From the NCBI RefSeq assembly GCF_932526225.1, contig NC_064039.1:6695459-6759458 (forward strand): a stretch of DNA of 64,000 bases, read 5' to 3'. Shown here piece by piece: positions 13,349-25,317 of the stretch. The DNA comes from Nematostella vectensis. Taxonomy: Eukaryota > Cnidaria > Anthozoa > Actiniaria > Edwardsiidae. Both the position numbers and the translations under genes were made by a program. Numbering within the stretch: the stretch's first letter is position 1; each line of letters starts with the position of its first letter. The notes beneath the pieces are model-generated. The model ran no database searches. It saw nothing but the letters and a program-made list of their open reading frames with translations, and had not been told where the DNA came from.

Positions 13349-16300
13349 GTAAGGGTATAGATGAAGATCTGCCCGGGATAACCCCACTACTTTAGAGCTG
13401 TCAGCCAGTTAGATACAGATTCAAGGAATTTGGTATGCAAATGCGTGCAGTGTACACAAATCGTATTTATAAACATGGACTTGATCGCTTTTAATGAATT
13501 CTCTCATTCAATCCTTCTGTTCCGTTCGCCGCTACTTTACACTAAGCCTAAAGTTTACTTTTTAGAACTAAATCCCTGAATTTCACATCTAAGTACATTT
13601 ATGTTACTTATTAACTGAAGCCTTTCCTGTTTCCAACACTTTCAAATAACGCATTGTCTACCCCATTCTAGGGTTGTTTGGTCCAGTCTCTTTGTTCTTC
13701 GTTGACTTGTCTCTACTGCAAATATTTTCAAACAAAATCGGCTTTACTATGTGCTCAACACGTGTGTCATTTGGGTGCTCGTAAAAAGACATCCTTGACT
13801 CATTAACTCAACTCGAGACGTGCATCAAACTGAACCCTTTACATCCGACGAGGCCAATTGCCTGATATCACTCAGAGACTGCGCGTTTGTTATTAACACC
13901 TCACTACATTTCGCGCTTTTTTCATTTTTTTTTTACGTTTTTACCGACAAATGAGCAATGAACCGCACAATTCATCGACCCCTAAACCAATTCAGATATT
14001 AAGCTTATTGATTAGACACAAAGATAAGGCAAGTATTCATGCGCGAATTCTGAAGTTATCTCAGTAAATTTGATTTGTACGAAAGACAACACACGAACGG
14101 GTTGAATGATTTTTGGGATAAGTAAATGGTTACAAATTGGCTTTCGTGTTTCGTGATGGGTAATTAGTTAGGTATTGCGTTAGTTGTTTATCGGTAGTTA
14201 GTGGGCTGCATCCAATTATCGCGCGTCTGTTTTATCATCCATTCATACCCTTTTTCTTCCCTAATTGACTTTAGTTTATCATATCTCTCGCGGCTCTTGT
14301 TCGTGAATAGGCCATCATCACTTTTCATTGTTTCAATTCTCAAAGACAGCCTGTTAAATGACAGAGCTACTTAAAAGTTCAGCAAACTTTTTTTTACTTC
14401 TCAGTATTCATTCGGAGGTTTAGCATAAAAGATTACCTCACTTAATGAGAATTTTGTTTATAAATCGGTCTTCAAGTATGCGCTTGGTTATTTGCAAATG
14501 GATTAGCTCTCTCTAACGAAAATACCTCTGAATTAAAATAAAAACGCTCCAGCAACATGAGATTATGATCACAGTGTGAAAATCACTTTGAGTGGGGTTC
14601 CCCCGATGACTAGATGCTAAAAACATTTTTATTAACGACTGTCGAACAATAAGCTCTTTCGTGCTCTGCCTCGAGTCATTGCCGGCAGACTCTGTTGGAC
14701 GTCTTTGAATATCGCACTGAGTCTCTCATCCATACCTGTCTGTGACATTTTAGTTTTGCCTCTTTGTTTTAACAAATTATGGTTCTCTTAGAAACCCTTT
14801 TTGATAAAACAATGAAATCAACAATTTATTGGCGTAAGAACTCCACTTAGCCAGAGGATCTGGCTAAGTGCAGTTCTAAATAGGGGGAAAAATTTTTCTG
14901 ACTCGTTTGTTTGATTATAGCCTTTTTTGGTCACAAATTTAATTGCCCTTAGAAACCCTCCTTGATAAAACGATGAAATCACCAAACGTTAAGATTTTTA
15001 GTTGCTTTTTTTTCAGCGTTTTTAATCACTCATTTTACTCGTTCTTATCTTGCCGAATTTGTTTTCGTTTGAACGAGTGTCTTCAGTTTTTTATTGATCC
15101 TGTTTTATTATACCCGTATTCATACCACATGCTTCCCACAATTAATGTAAGTAATAACTCGAGACTAGTCAAAACAGTATGTGTTTTAGCCATGAGGAGT
15201 TACTTGCGTTGGTCTAAATCGGTGCGGACGGCGTGAACTCCGCTGTCAACCGCGAGAACAACATTTCTTTGCCTATGACGAATCGAGAGATTTTTAGGCA
15301 ATCCACCTCAGGGGAGGTGCGAAGATGTTTTTTTTTCCTTTTTTAAGTGCGCTGGCATTTCCAATCATAACGAACCCCATCGCCCCTCCACACACACACA
15401 TACAAATGCTAAAATAACTTATATAGTATTAATGGTAATCGCTCCTCCCTCGATTAAGCGTCGTAATTGGGAAAAAAGCATACTGTACGAATCTCCCGAC
15501 GAATACGAAAAAGATAGAGAAGTTAGTGAAGGCGTTGCTTATTTGTGAGTAGAGACATACGGATTAGTTTTTTTTTTAGGTTATTTTGATAAATAGTTAT
15601 CATTTGTTTCAGATTCTCAAAAACCAAAATTTCTCAAGAAGCCGAAACTACGATACGAAGCAACCGTCGGTGACTCCGTCAAATTGAAATGCTTGGTGAC
15701 TGGTGTTAATGACCCGTTATTCAACCGGACCTACTCCGTTTGGTTCAGCTACCGCAACGGAAAGACTAAGATTGTTGGCAAGCCCAGAAGAGGCGAGAAA
15801 TCCCGATTTCGAAGCATGAACGGCCACCATCTGCGAATCAAAAACGCGAGGGTGAAGGATTCTGGGAAGTATCTGTGCCAAGCGCATAACTCGTTTGGAA
15901 TGATCAACGCCAGTATCACGCTTATCGTTCATCGTAAGTCTGAAGAACAGGGCAGGGTATATCTTAAATGTATAAAAAAATACGCGCTATATTGATTTTA
16001 CGAGAAAATAAAGACAATGAACTGAATACAAAATAAAACAAGGTTGCATCGTACAGGCAACGTGGTGCATATATGCTGTATTGACATCCCGGGTATATTC
16101 TCAGCGCAAACTGCCTCGAATTGCTTTATTTATTATGTTTTTATCTTTAGCGCGCCACCCTTTATTGAACCCCAAGCCCAAAACGCTAAGACATTGTAAT
16201 TGAGTAGCGCACATTATAGAACTTTGCATCGTAATTGAGTAGCGCACATGATAGAACTTTGCATCAAGCTTTTTACTTTACGGATGCCCGTTGAAAAAGA

Positions 16301-19300
16301 AATAAATCGCAATTATCAACGGAGTGCAGGTCGAGAACACACTTACCCAGCTGGGCCATTGGACTTTAGTTACTCGAGTTTTTGACTGGTTATCTCGGTG
16401 TTGCCTTATTAATATTTCCATTTGTTTCCAGCTGGCTCTAATGCGTCAGTGTACAATACTGCAGCCCATATTATAACGCCATCACCCCCACCCCCAGGTA
16501 AGGACTTCCCTTCAGTAATATCCAATAGCTAGACCATACATTATTTTGCTGCTTCGAGCTTCAGAAAGAGCTCAACGAACTAAGCTCATATGCCCCTCCA
16601 CGTTCAGTTCCCTGTCGCACTTCCATCCACTCTATTGAGTACTTTTCGCATTCCTTCTATTTCTTCCCTGTATTTTATATTTCAATAGGTTTACACCCGA
16701 CCCCATCACACCATGCACTTCTTTCCCTATCCCGGCAGCGAGTCACAATATTAATTGTATTAAAATACTCACAGAAAATCCGCTTATCCTGACCAAGTGG
16801 ATCTTTTTGTTCCATCGTCTCATTGAAAAAAAAAGCTCCCTTTTATTTTACTCAACATGGCCACTATGAATATCTTTCTTATAACTTTCTTTGACTTGTA
16901 ATCGTCCTTTCGACTGTCAATGCCCTCTACTTTTATGCCAAATATTGCTTTATTATGAACAATTTGTTTTTCTGAATAGTGAAAGTACAAGCTCCAGTCT
17001 TTCGTCGTAACATCAAGGCACTGCGTATCAGACTAGAAGAGGGTTCTCAACTCAAACTACGTTGCCATGCCAACGGCAGCCCTCAGCCTAAGATTCAGTG
17101 GCATCATAACGGTAAAAAGCTGAGATCGAGGCGCCGTAATCACGTTATCCTACGAGGATGGGTGCTGAACATTAGAAGCCTGCGGCAGTCAGACAGCGGT
17201 CGTTACACGTGCATTGTCAAGAACAAACATGGGACTATTAGAAGGACTTATATAGTGAGCCCGTTAAAAAGTAAGTACACGGTTGTCCATCTGAATCTCG
17301 GCTTTTTCAGTATTGATATCTGTTCAGGATTTGTATAAGGTGGTTACTTGAAAGAAATGTTTTAGAAACTTTTTATCTCGTAAATTCGTACCCCAAAATT
17401 AAAAATTGTGCATTTTGCCGTGCTCATTATCCTTGTGTGCCTCTTGGAAAAGATGTTCACACGCCCTTATCTGAGACAGGAAAGGTGACCAATAAATTTG
17501 CGCGAGCCGCCCTGAATATGGAAGGAAAGGCAAATACGCGCTCAAATAACCGCTTTTGCATAAAAATGGTTGAAACTTGGTTTTACTCGCATTTCCGTAT
17601 TTATTCTGATAACTTATCTGGTTCCAGGTCGGTCAACCGGCGAACCAGCACTAGAGCCCAGTAACGCTCCCAACGGCATAGACATCAACACGCATCTACT
17701 AAAGAACAAGACCGCTGTCGAGGGCACCGACGTCACGTTCACGTGCAAAGCCGTCAGCGAAGTGCCTCTGAGCTTTATCTGGCTCAGATGGACGCCCCTG
17801 ACAAATGCGACTGATGGTACCGCTGACCAGCCAGTGCGCATTCTGAACGCCTCTGACCCGCGAGTGCGGTTAATTCGCGAGTCTGCCGCGTACTGGAGCT
17901 TGGCCGATAAGCGCGCCTCGTATTGCCACAAGCTGATGTTGCTGAACGTGACTAAGAGAGATCAGGGCCAGTACTCGTGCGTTGTAGGCGGCGGGAAAGA
18001 AATGGTCTCCTACAATGTATTCCTCACAGTCAAGCCGAAAGGTACGTTGTCAGCAAACTGATGACCGGCCCCCTAAACCAAGTCGTCGACGGAGAGGGAT
18101 TTATTAAAATAACTATCCATGTTCATGACATTTGATCTTTCAGAAAAATAGAATATTGCGGCTTTAACATCTCACATCGAGCGAATAGAAAAGGATTGAT
18201 TAGGTTTCGGAACAGGCTGTACCTTTACTCAAACCTTGAAATTGCACAAATAAACCTTCTAGATCCTTTGCATAAAATTCTTTTCACGGGGAATTGGCTT
18301 ATTTCTATTTATTACTCTTGGGTGAAGAAATCAGGAAGATTTTATGTTGTTTTGTTACACACGAGGCGAACGTTGACCATGCATACTGACTGTATAACAC
18401 TCATGCATGGATAATATCGTGACAAGGAGCCCCATTAATCTTGTTTTTGTGTGTGTCCCCCAACACCTCAGAACATACTCTCACCAAATGGAACTTAGGA
18501 AAAAGCAGTGCTAATGGACTAAAGTCAGCAGCATTCCTTGCGTCTTTTTTCTTGTTTTCCATTACCCTCGGGGTTGGCCTCACGAGAACCCCGAGTCCAT
18601 TCGCTTGCCCCTCTTCACACTGTTTTGTATTATGTAGTGTAATTTATAGGTGTGAAGAAAGTCTCAAAATAATATGAAAAATATCTATTTTGATCAGCAG
18701 CGCAATGTAAAATGCATTGTGGTTTCTATACAACATGGATCAATGGATGTCATTATTGCACATATAACTGACGTTGATTTAATTCTTTCCCTTTTCAGAA
18801 CTGCGCGCTCAGGACAGCATGTATAAGAATACTTCCTCACACGGCAAATCCTATGGCGAGTTTGAGATTCCTCTAGCGGCATTGATAGCCGTGCCTGCAG
18901 CATTCGGTGCCATCCTGATCGCTGTAATTATCTGGTGCTACGTACAGGTAGTGCGACATCGTGCCAGACAGGCTGTCAAGGCTAAAAGTATCTCCTTTGC
19001 GGTGGATGAGATGTACGGTCGACAGGTCTACAAGAAAAAGCCCTCCCTTGGTATAACCGTCAACCGACTTGTGACACTAGAGGAGCTATCTAATGCCAGG
19101 AATAAAGAAAGCGCGCTGGAGATGGCGATTCGCAACGGTGATGTGCGTAAAGAGAACGGACACACGATTCCACAAAATAAGGATATTGTGAAGGACACTA
19201 CGGGACTTAATGGTGTGATATGTAACGGTGATAATTCTGAATTACGAACGCAAAATAAATGCACTGATGAGGTGGCTAGGACTGAACCGAACGGCTATAC

Positions 19301-19490
19301 GGACAACGATATGGACGGCTTGTCAGATATCAAACATGTCCGGACTGCAGCAAGATTTAATACTTACGTCGAGCATCGCCCCTTGAGTGACAAGAGGGTT
19401 GTGCTTAGTGACAATCCTAGAGGATGCCGGGAAGACAGGGAGATCGACAGAATTAGTGAGTGTAGCCCTCGGCAACATTCGGGAGTGTGA
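13270..19490 (+). CDS. FGFRL1: FGFRL1-like receptor: three Ig domains, one TM helix, no kinase
   Basis: Six coding exons: 13270–13348, 15613–15933, 16432–16497, 16980–17270, 17628–18041, 18799–19490. All introns are phase 1, giving 620 residues. Order: signal peptide (1–26); Ig1 (~30–134, ending KDSGKYLCQAHNSFG); a Pro-rich linker exon (SPPPP); Ig2 (~156–253, ending SDSGRYTCIVKNKHG); Ig3 (~254–391, ending RDQGQYSCVVGG); TM helix (~415–440); and a ~180-residue cytosolic tail. Several N-glycosylation sequons are present. The Ig1 and Ig3 patterns resemble vertebrate FGFRL1, the kinase-lacking FGF receptor that binds FGF and acts at cell contacts. The tail has no glycine loop, VAIK, HRD or DFG motif. 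The last residues, HSGV, fit a class I PDZ ligand. A kinase-less receptor of another Ig family is the main alternative. The start is chosen as the only ATG giving a signal peptide. Confidence 0.85.
14838..14877. repeat. Compact hairpin in an FGFRL1 intron
   Basis: CACTTAGCCAGA pairs with TCTGGCTAAGTG across a 3-base loop, and the flanking GAACT/CAGTTC extends the stem. It lies between two diverged direct repeats (about 14780–14826 and 14941–14988, sharing TTAGAAACCCT and TTGATAAAAC). Confidence 0.7.
16193..16266. repeat. Tandem duplication of a ~36-bp unit
   Basis: Two near-identical copies of a unit beginning TGTAATTGAGTAGCGCACAT and ending ACTTTGCATC lie back to back in an intron of the FGFRL1-like gene. 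Confidence 0.85.
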
Positions 19491-20668
19491 TTTAATGCCT
19501 AAATGCAGGAGTACCGTTTTGGTAAAACTCGCAAGAAAGTCGAGGAATTCAAAGTTTATGTACTGCGGTTTGTGTACATAAGAAAAACATTCTCTTGTGG
19601 ATTTACAAAATATAACATTATATATTTATTATTGTGTAAAAAGAAGACTATATATTGAGAATTATACATACAGAAATGGATACGCTCAGTTTTGTATTTT
19701 TGCCATGTTGCAATTAAAAGTTGTTCAAGTTTTATATATTGTTATTTTGTGTTCCTTCTAAATCTTTAGAAAAACATATATTGCAGGCCATTCGCTATTA
19801 TATTTGGAAAGGTAATAGATTTTTCTTGGGTCTGAAGGGCCCATTATTGGAAGACACAATGTAAACAAATCTCGTAATAAAACTAATACAATATAGTCGC
19901 AGCAAGAGTTGAAGCAAATGATATTCATAACAGTGTACATGCAGATACTCGGCATGCAGTGAAAGGTTACTTAAATTTTACCAATATTGAGATCCAATAC
20001 CATACAGAAACATATTTTCATACTTCACTTACAAAATGAAATCGAAAAGACGCCTTAATAAATCGACCAATGGAAATGGCTGCTTTTTCGTGTTAGGTTA
20101 TTGATCCTACTAAATACTATTTTGTCCCGTGTGTTAATTCTGGAGGGGATATCAATTGGAAGGCAAAAAAGAATGCTTCGAGCCGCGCGCTTTCAAGATT
20201 AAAGAGATACGGTACGCACATTATTTATTGGTCAAAGAGTATTACATTTAAACACATTTTACTTTATCCCCATGACGATTCTGTTGCAGTGCGGATCTTC
20301 TTCCCCTTATATTAGCCTGTTGTCAAGAAGAACAAAAAAATGTTAAAAATGTTCCCCACTTCCCAACTCTCTTCAACTCCACGAGTCTGCTTTAGCAGGG
20401 CCTTTTCGTTAAGCAGTTAAGCAGACTCACTTTGAGTCTGTTTACGAGTAGCCCCATTGCGGGGCTACTCATAGGCTAGCAGGCTAACAGAGCCCAAAAT
20501 TCATTTGTACGCCCAAAATATCCAAGCCCAAAAAGTCCAAGTCCCAAATACGTCCCCAAACCTGCTTTTAGACGAAAAGTGAACTGCATTTCATGGCATG
20601 GTGATATTGCCGTTGTTTGACACGTTAAGGCAGACTTTTCTTTCTCATGCCTAACGATGCCACCATAA
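19491..20668. other. Convergent 3' flanks of FGFRL1 and the astacin gene
   Basis: This holds the 3' UTRs. Candidate plus-strand poly(A) signals are ATTAAA near 19715 and AATAAA near 19876. A candidate minus-strand AATAAA is read from TTTATT near 20222. A perfect hairpin GAGTAGCCCC/GGGGCTACTC lies near 20446–20470. No coding sequence was recognised. Confidence 0.5.
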
Positions 20669-22005
20669 TCAACCTGCTTTTAAAGCCAGCTTTCCAGGTG
20701 TTTTCGAAATAACGAAAGGCTGATAGCCGAGTGTGTACTTACAGTGGTTGCAGGTGAACTTGCACACCTCACGGACATACTTGTCGTACTTGGGGTCGGT
20801 GCAGAAGCCCCACTCTTTGTACTTGGGGCACTCGCTAGGGTACACGTCCTTGCAGTTGCCTAGGATGACGAGGAACGATCAATAGCAAACAACATAAAAC
20901 ATATGCAATGAGAAACTTCTAGGGATTGATGAATATAAGTTGAGTAAATAGAAATATAGCAAGGCACTAGAAGTAGTTAGAGATCTCAGACGTTCCGTGG
21001 GTACTGCCTCTTCATCTATCAATACTGGCTAATACCAAACAAAGGCCAAACATAAATCTGTGTGGGCCCAAGTCTTTAAGTAGTGGTTGAGGGTTTTTTT
21101 AGGCAAAAAGGTGATAGATAAAACGGGAATATAGGTAGCCAATATAACGCAAAATTCCAGAAAAAAAAGAGAGAAAAAACTTTAAGCGCCAAATACGCAG
21201 CAAATTATATCCAAACTTCAGCTGGTGTGTGCCACATCAAATATCATAATGAACTTTACCTGAGCCGCCACCGCAGTAGCCGCATGTCTTGCGACAGACT
21301 TCTTCCATGTATTTATCATGGTCCCCATCATTACACCAGCCATACCCTTTCCATTTTGGGCATCCCGAATAGGTATCCTTGCAGTTAGCAGGTGCATCGG
21401 TGACAGGCGGTTGGGTGGGCGGGACGGGGGTGTCGGGTGGTTGGGTAACTGGGGGCTGGGTGGGGGGTTGTGTGTCTGGTGCCTTTGTAGTACCTGTGAA
21501 GAAGGAAGTTGTGTGCTTGAGTTATGTTCAGTCAGTACTAAAGATTACTCACGACATCTTCTAAACACCTAGAAGCTCATCAAGAGTTATCATTCAAGGG
21601 TATCTCAACCCACCACCGCAATAGTCACAAGTTCTTTTGCAGACACTTTTCATGTACTCGTCATGCCCCCCATCATTACACCAACCCCAACCCTTCCATT
21701 CGGGGCAGTCCGAGTAGATATCCTTGCAGTGAGCAGGTGCATCGGTGACAGGCGGTTGGGTGGGCGGGACGGGGGTGTCGGGTGGTTGGGTAACTGGGGG
21801 CTGGGTGGGGGGTTGTGTGTCTGGTGTCTCTGTAGTACCTGAGAAGAAGGAAGTTGTGTGTTTGAGTTATGTCATCAAAGCAGTCATGTGTAAAGTTCAA
21901 AGTGGCTTTAATATCGTAAGTTTGTTTCCTTACAGTCTGGATCGTCGGTTGGAGGCACAGGGGTACCTGGGGATACAGTGGTCTGGGGAGGAGCAACAGT
22001 GGTGC
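20669..22005 (-). CDS. ShK domains 5–7 with Pro/Thr-rich linkers
   Basis: A linker exon (21934–22005, rich in Thr, Pro and Val) precedes ShK5 (21617–21838), ShK6 (21260–21493) and ShK7 (20669–20859). This group has a distinct pattern: CKDxYxxCPxWKGxGWC, then HDxYM. The ShK5 and ShK6 exons begin with almost identical linkers (QPPTQPPVTQPPDTPVPPTQ in both), pointing to recent exon duplication. After the last Cys codon of ShK7 the frame runs on for about 24 residues to TGA at 20669–20671, but TGTAAGTAC at that codon is also an excellent donor, so a further 3' exon may exist. Confidence 0.8.
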
Positions 22006-22550
22006 CTAGAAGCAAACAAACAGAAAATGGATTCTCAAAGGGCCTAGGTTTTTTCAACAATCCGCCAACAATCCGCCCCAAATGAACCTTTGTGATTAAA
22101 AGGGTTCTCACCAAGGTGGCACAGAGGAAACGCGAAACTCAATGCGCATATAAACCCAGTTAATGAAATATCCCCTTTAACACCTTCACAACTTAGGAGA
22201 AACAGTCTTCACAATAAAGCTGACTAGACAACACATAGACAAGACAAAAACAAGCTTCACCGAGCCGAGTCCTCTATGATTGGGTGATTTTACGTACCGG
22301 AGCCTCCGCCATTGCACGCATTGCACGTCTTCTTGCAGTTATCTTTCATCCAGATGGGGTTCTTCGCGCACTCGCCGACCTTCTGCCAGTCCTGGCACGC
22401 TTGGGGGAAGTTATCCATGCAGTCTAAGACAAAAAGAGGAGAAAACTTTTTCAGGGGAGCGGTTAGCCTAAGGGAAGGTGCAGCAATTTTTCTATATTCG
22501 ATCTAAAAATGGTTTCCCCGACTCATGGAATACTCTATAAAGGTTTTTAA

Positions 22551-22645
<95 letters not shown>

Positions 22646-25285
22646 GGACGAATAATGCCAATGTCGCAGATTATCATTAACTGATATTGCTGTTTAATCG
22701 AGGCTAACCTAACTCTAGCCTCCTCCATAGGAAAACGCCGTTTGTCAAGAAAGCAGCAAGAAAAAACAAGGCTATTTGGGAATCCTGTGGTGAGGCGATA
22801 TGGGCATTGTCCCCTCCCCCCTTAGCAAGGGAATCTGTTCACACGGGAAGCCCGTGTAGCTATTTCTATTCACACTGTGCAAATACTATAACAAATTAGA
22901 GAAGGATACAAAAACCAGGGAGTCTTGGTTAATCTTCAACTTGGCTGATCTGAGAATTTCTCGGGTGCATATCGTACCTGTCTGTGGCTCTGAGGAATAA
23001 CAAAAAATATATATAATTTAGTAGGAACCCAAGAATATATTTCAGAATAGTATAAAGAATGCACACTAAGTCGAGAATTGAGCCCGAGGTGATCATCGTC
23101 AGGAGGTCAAAATTTTGTTATCGTTTTCATTGCACGTAAAATGGGATAAGATAAGTTCTTGATAAACTGGCATCCCCATTAGACAGCAGATTTGATTCGT
23201 AGAATCACGAGGTTTGGCTTCCATTAACCCCAAACTTTAGTGATCTCGTTTGGTGTGCGCATTATTTCTCGTACCTCCGCATACTCGACAGCTCTTCTTG
23301 CAGTTCTGGTGCATCCACTGGAAGTTAGCGCTGCACTCGCCAGTACTGGCCCATGAGCTGCACTTAGGGTACTTATCCTCGCACAGGTTGGGGTCTTCCG
23401 TGGGTGGGACACCGGTGCCTTTATATAATCACAATAAAGATGAGCGCGATGGTTCTGATGATGATGATCATGATGCATTACATGACGCAGTTAATGGGCG
23501 AGGGTAAAAATGGTGCTCAAAGAGATTAAGAGATTATCACCATAAGGTCAACAAGGACCCTCAATAATTCGGGCACTTTCCTCCGATGTCCGTATTAACC
23601 ATGCTTCTTACCGCATGCTCCGCAAGTCTTGGCACAGTTGTCGTTCATCCACTGCGGGTTGTTCGTGCATTCGCTCTGAAGACCCCAGTCATTACAGGCA
23701 ACGGGAAACTCGTCCTTGCAATCTGCAAACAGCCACGCGTGTGGACGTTTGTAAAGGCACGCGTGTGGACGTGAGTAAAGGCACGCATATGGATGTGTGT
23801 AAAGGCACGCGTGTGGACGTGTGTAAAGCCACGGGTGTGGACGTGTGTAAAGGCACGCGTGTGGACGTGTGTAAAGGCACGCGTGTGGACGTGTGAAAAG
23901 CCACGCGTGTGGACTTTTGTAAAGGCACGTGTATGGACGTGTGTAAAGCCACGGGTGTGGACGTGTGTAAAGGCACGCATGTGGACGTGTGTAAAGCCAC
24001 GGGTATGGACGTGTGTAAAGGCACGCGTGTGGACGTGTGTAAAGGCACGCATGTGGACGTGTGTAAAGGCACGCGTGTGGACGTGTGTAAAGCCACGCAT
24101 ATGGATGTGTGTTAAGGCACGCGTGTGGACGTGTGTAAAGCCACGGATGTGGACGTGTGTAAAGGCACGCGTGTGGACGTGTGTAAAGGAACGCATGTGG
24201 ACGTGTGTAAAGCCACGCGTGTGGACTTGTGTAAAGGCACGTGTGTGGACGTGTGTAAAGCCACGCGTGTGGACTTGTGTAAAGCACGTGTGTGGACGTG
24301 TGTAAAGGCACGTGTGTGGACTTGTGTAAAGCCACGGGTGTGGACGTGTGTAAAGGCACGCATGTGGACGTGTGTAAAGGCACGCGTGTGGACGTGTGTA
24401 AAGCAACGCGTGTGGACGTGTGTAAAGGCACGCGTGAAATCACTATTCCGACCGGAATATCCCCAATAACCCCGATTTTCCTTTTCCTTTTTTCCCCTTC
24501 TAAAAAAATAGAGCACAAATATGTATGCCTTCTAGTCTAAATTAAATATCGCTTTTTTATAGTTCACGTTTTCCATCGTTCACACGGACACATTTAAACT
24601 AGTTTGAAGATTTTGATTGACATTTTCGCGTTGTTAGTGCGATATTCTACGTTTACAGTAGAATAAATCGAGTAATTAATTCACCAAAACAATACTGAAG
24701 CCCAGAGAAGAGATTGACAGAAGAAATCCAAGACGTATTTCTTGTTCAGGCTTTGAAGTCTATCAGCCTACCAGCGCGCTAGGTTGTACTTACCGGAGTC
24801 AGGCTCTGTTGGTAGAAAAAGAAAGAAAAACATTATCTTTTACATCTCCTTTTAATTAGTACAACGCAGTTTAGAACAAAAAGGCAACGAAGCGGCAAAA
24901 AGCCGAAAAATGCTTCTCAGACGAACAACTACTTTGCTACTTTTACTGTGAATACAAATTTCCTTTCTCCCCTTTTTCACCTAATGTTGATAATTATTGT
25001 GAATATAGAGGGACAGTTTTTTTTTACTAGATTTTTGAGAGTTTATAAGAGCTTCTCCGTCCCCACAAAAAAAATGTTTAGAAATATCTCACCTCCGCAG
25101 GTTCTGCATGACTTAGGACAGTTGTTGCTCATCCACGCGTTGTTATTGCTACACTCTCCAGATGACGCCCAGCCAGGGCATCTGTCCTTGTACTTATCCT
25201 CGCATACACACGCTGGTAAGAACAATCATAACAGCTACAGCACAAAAACAGCAACAACAACAATAACAACAACAACACCACTACC

Positions 25286-25317
<32 letters not shown>

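Noticed and set aside
23595..24518. A 307-residue frame on the minus strand and companion frames of HVHTRAFT type
   Set aside because: The 24-bp minisatellite creates them. Only the last ~37 residues correspond to a real exon (ShK2), which has its own acceptor.
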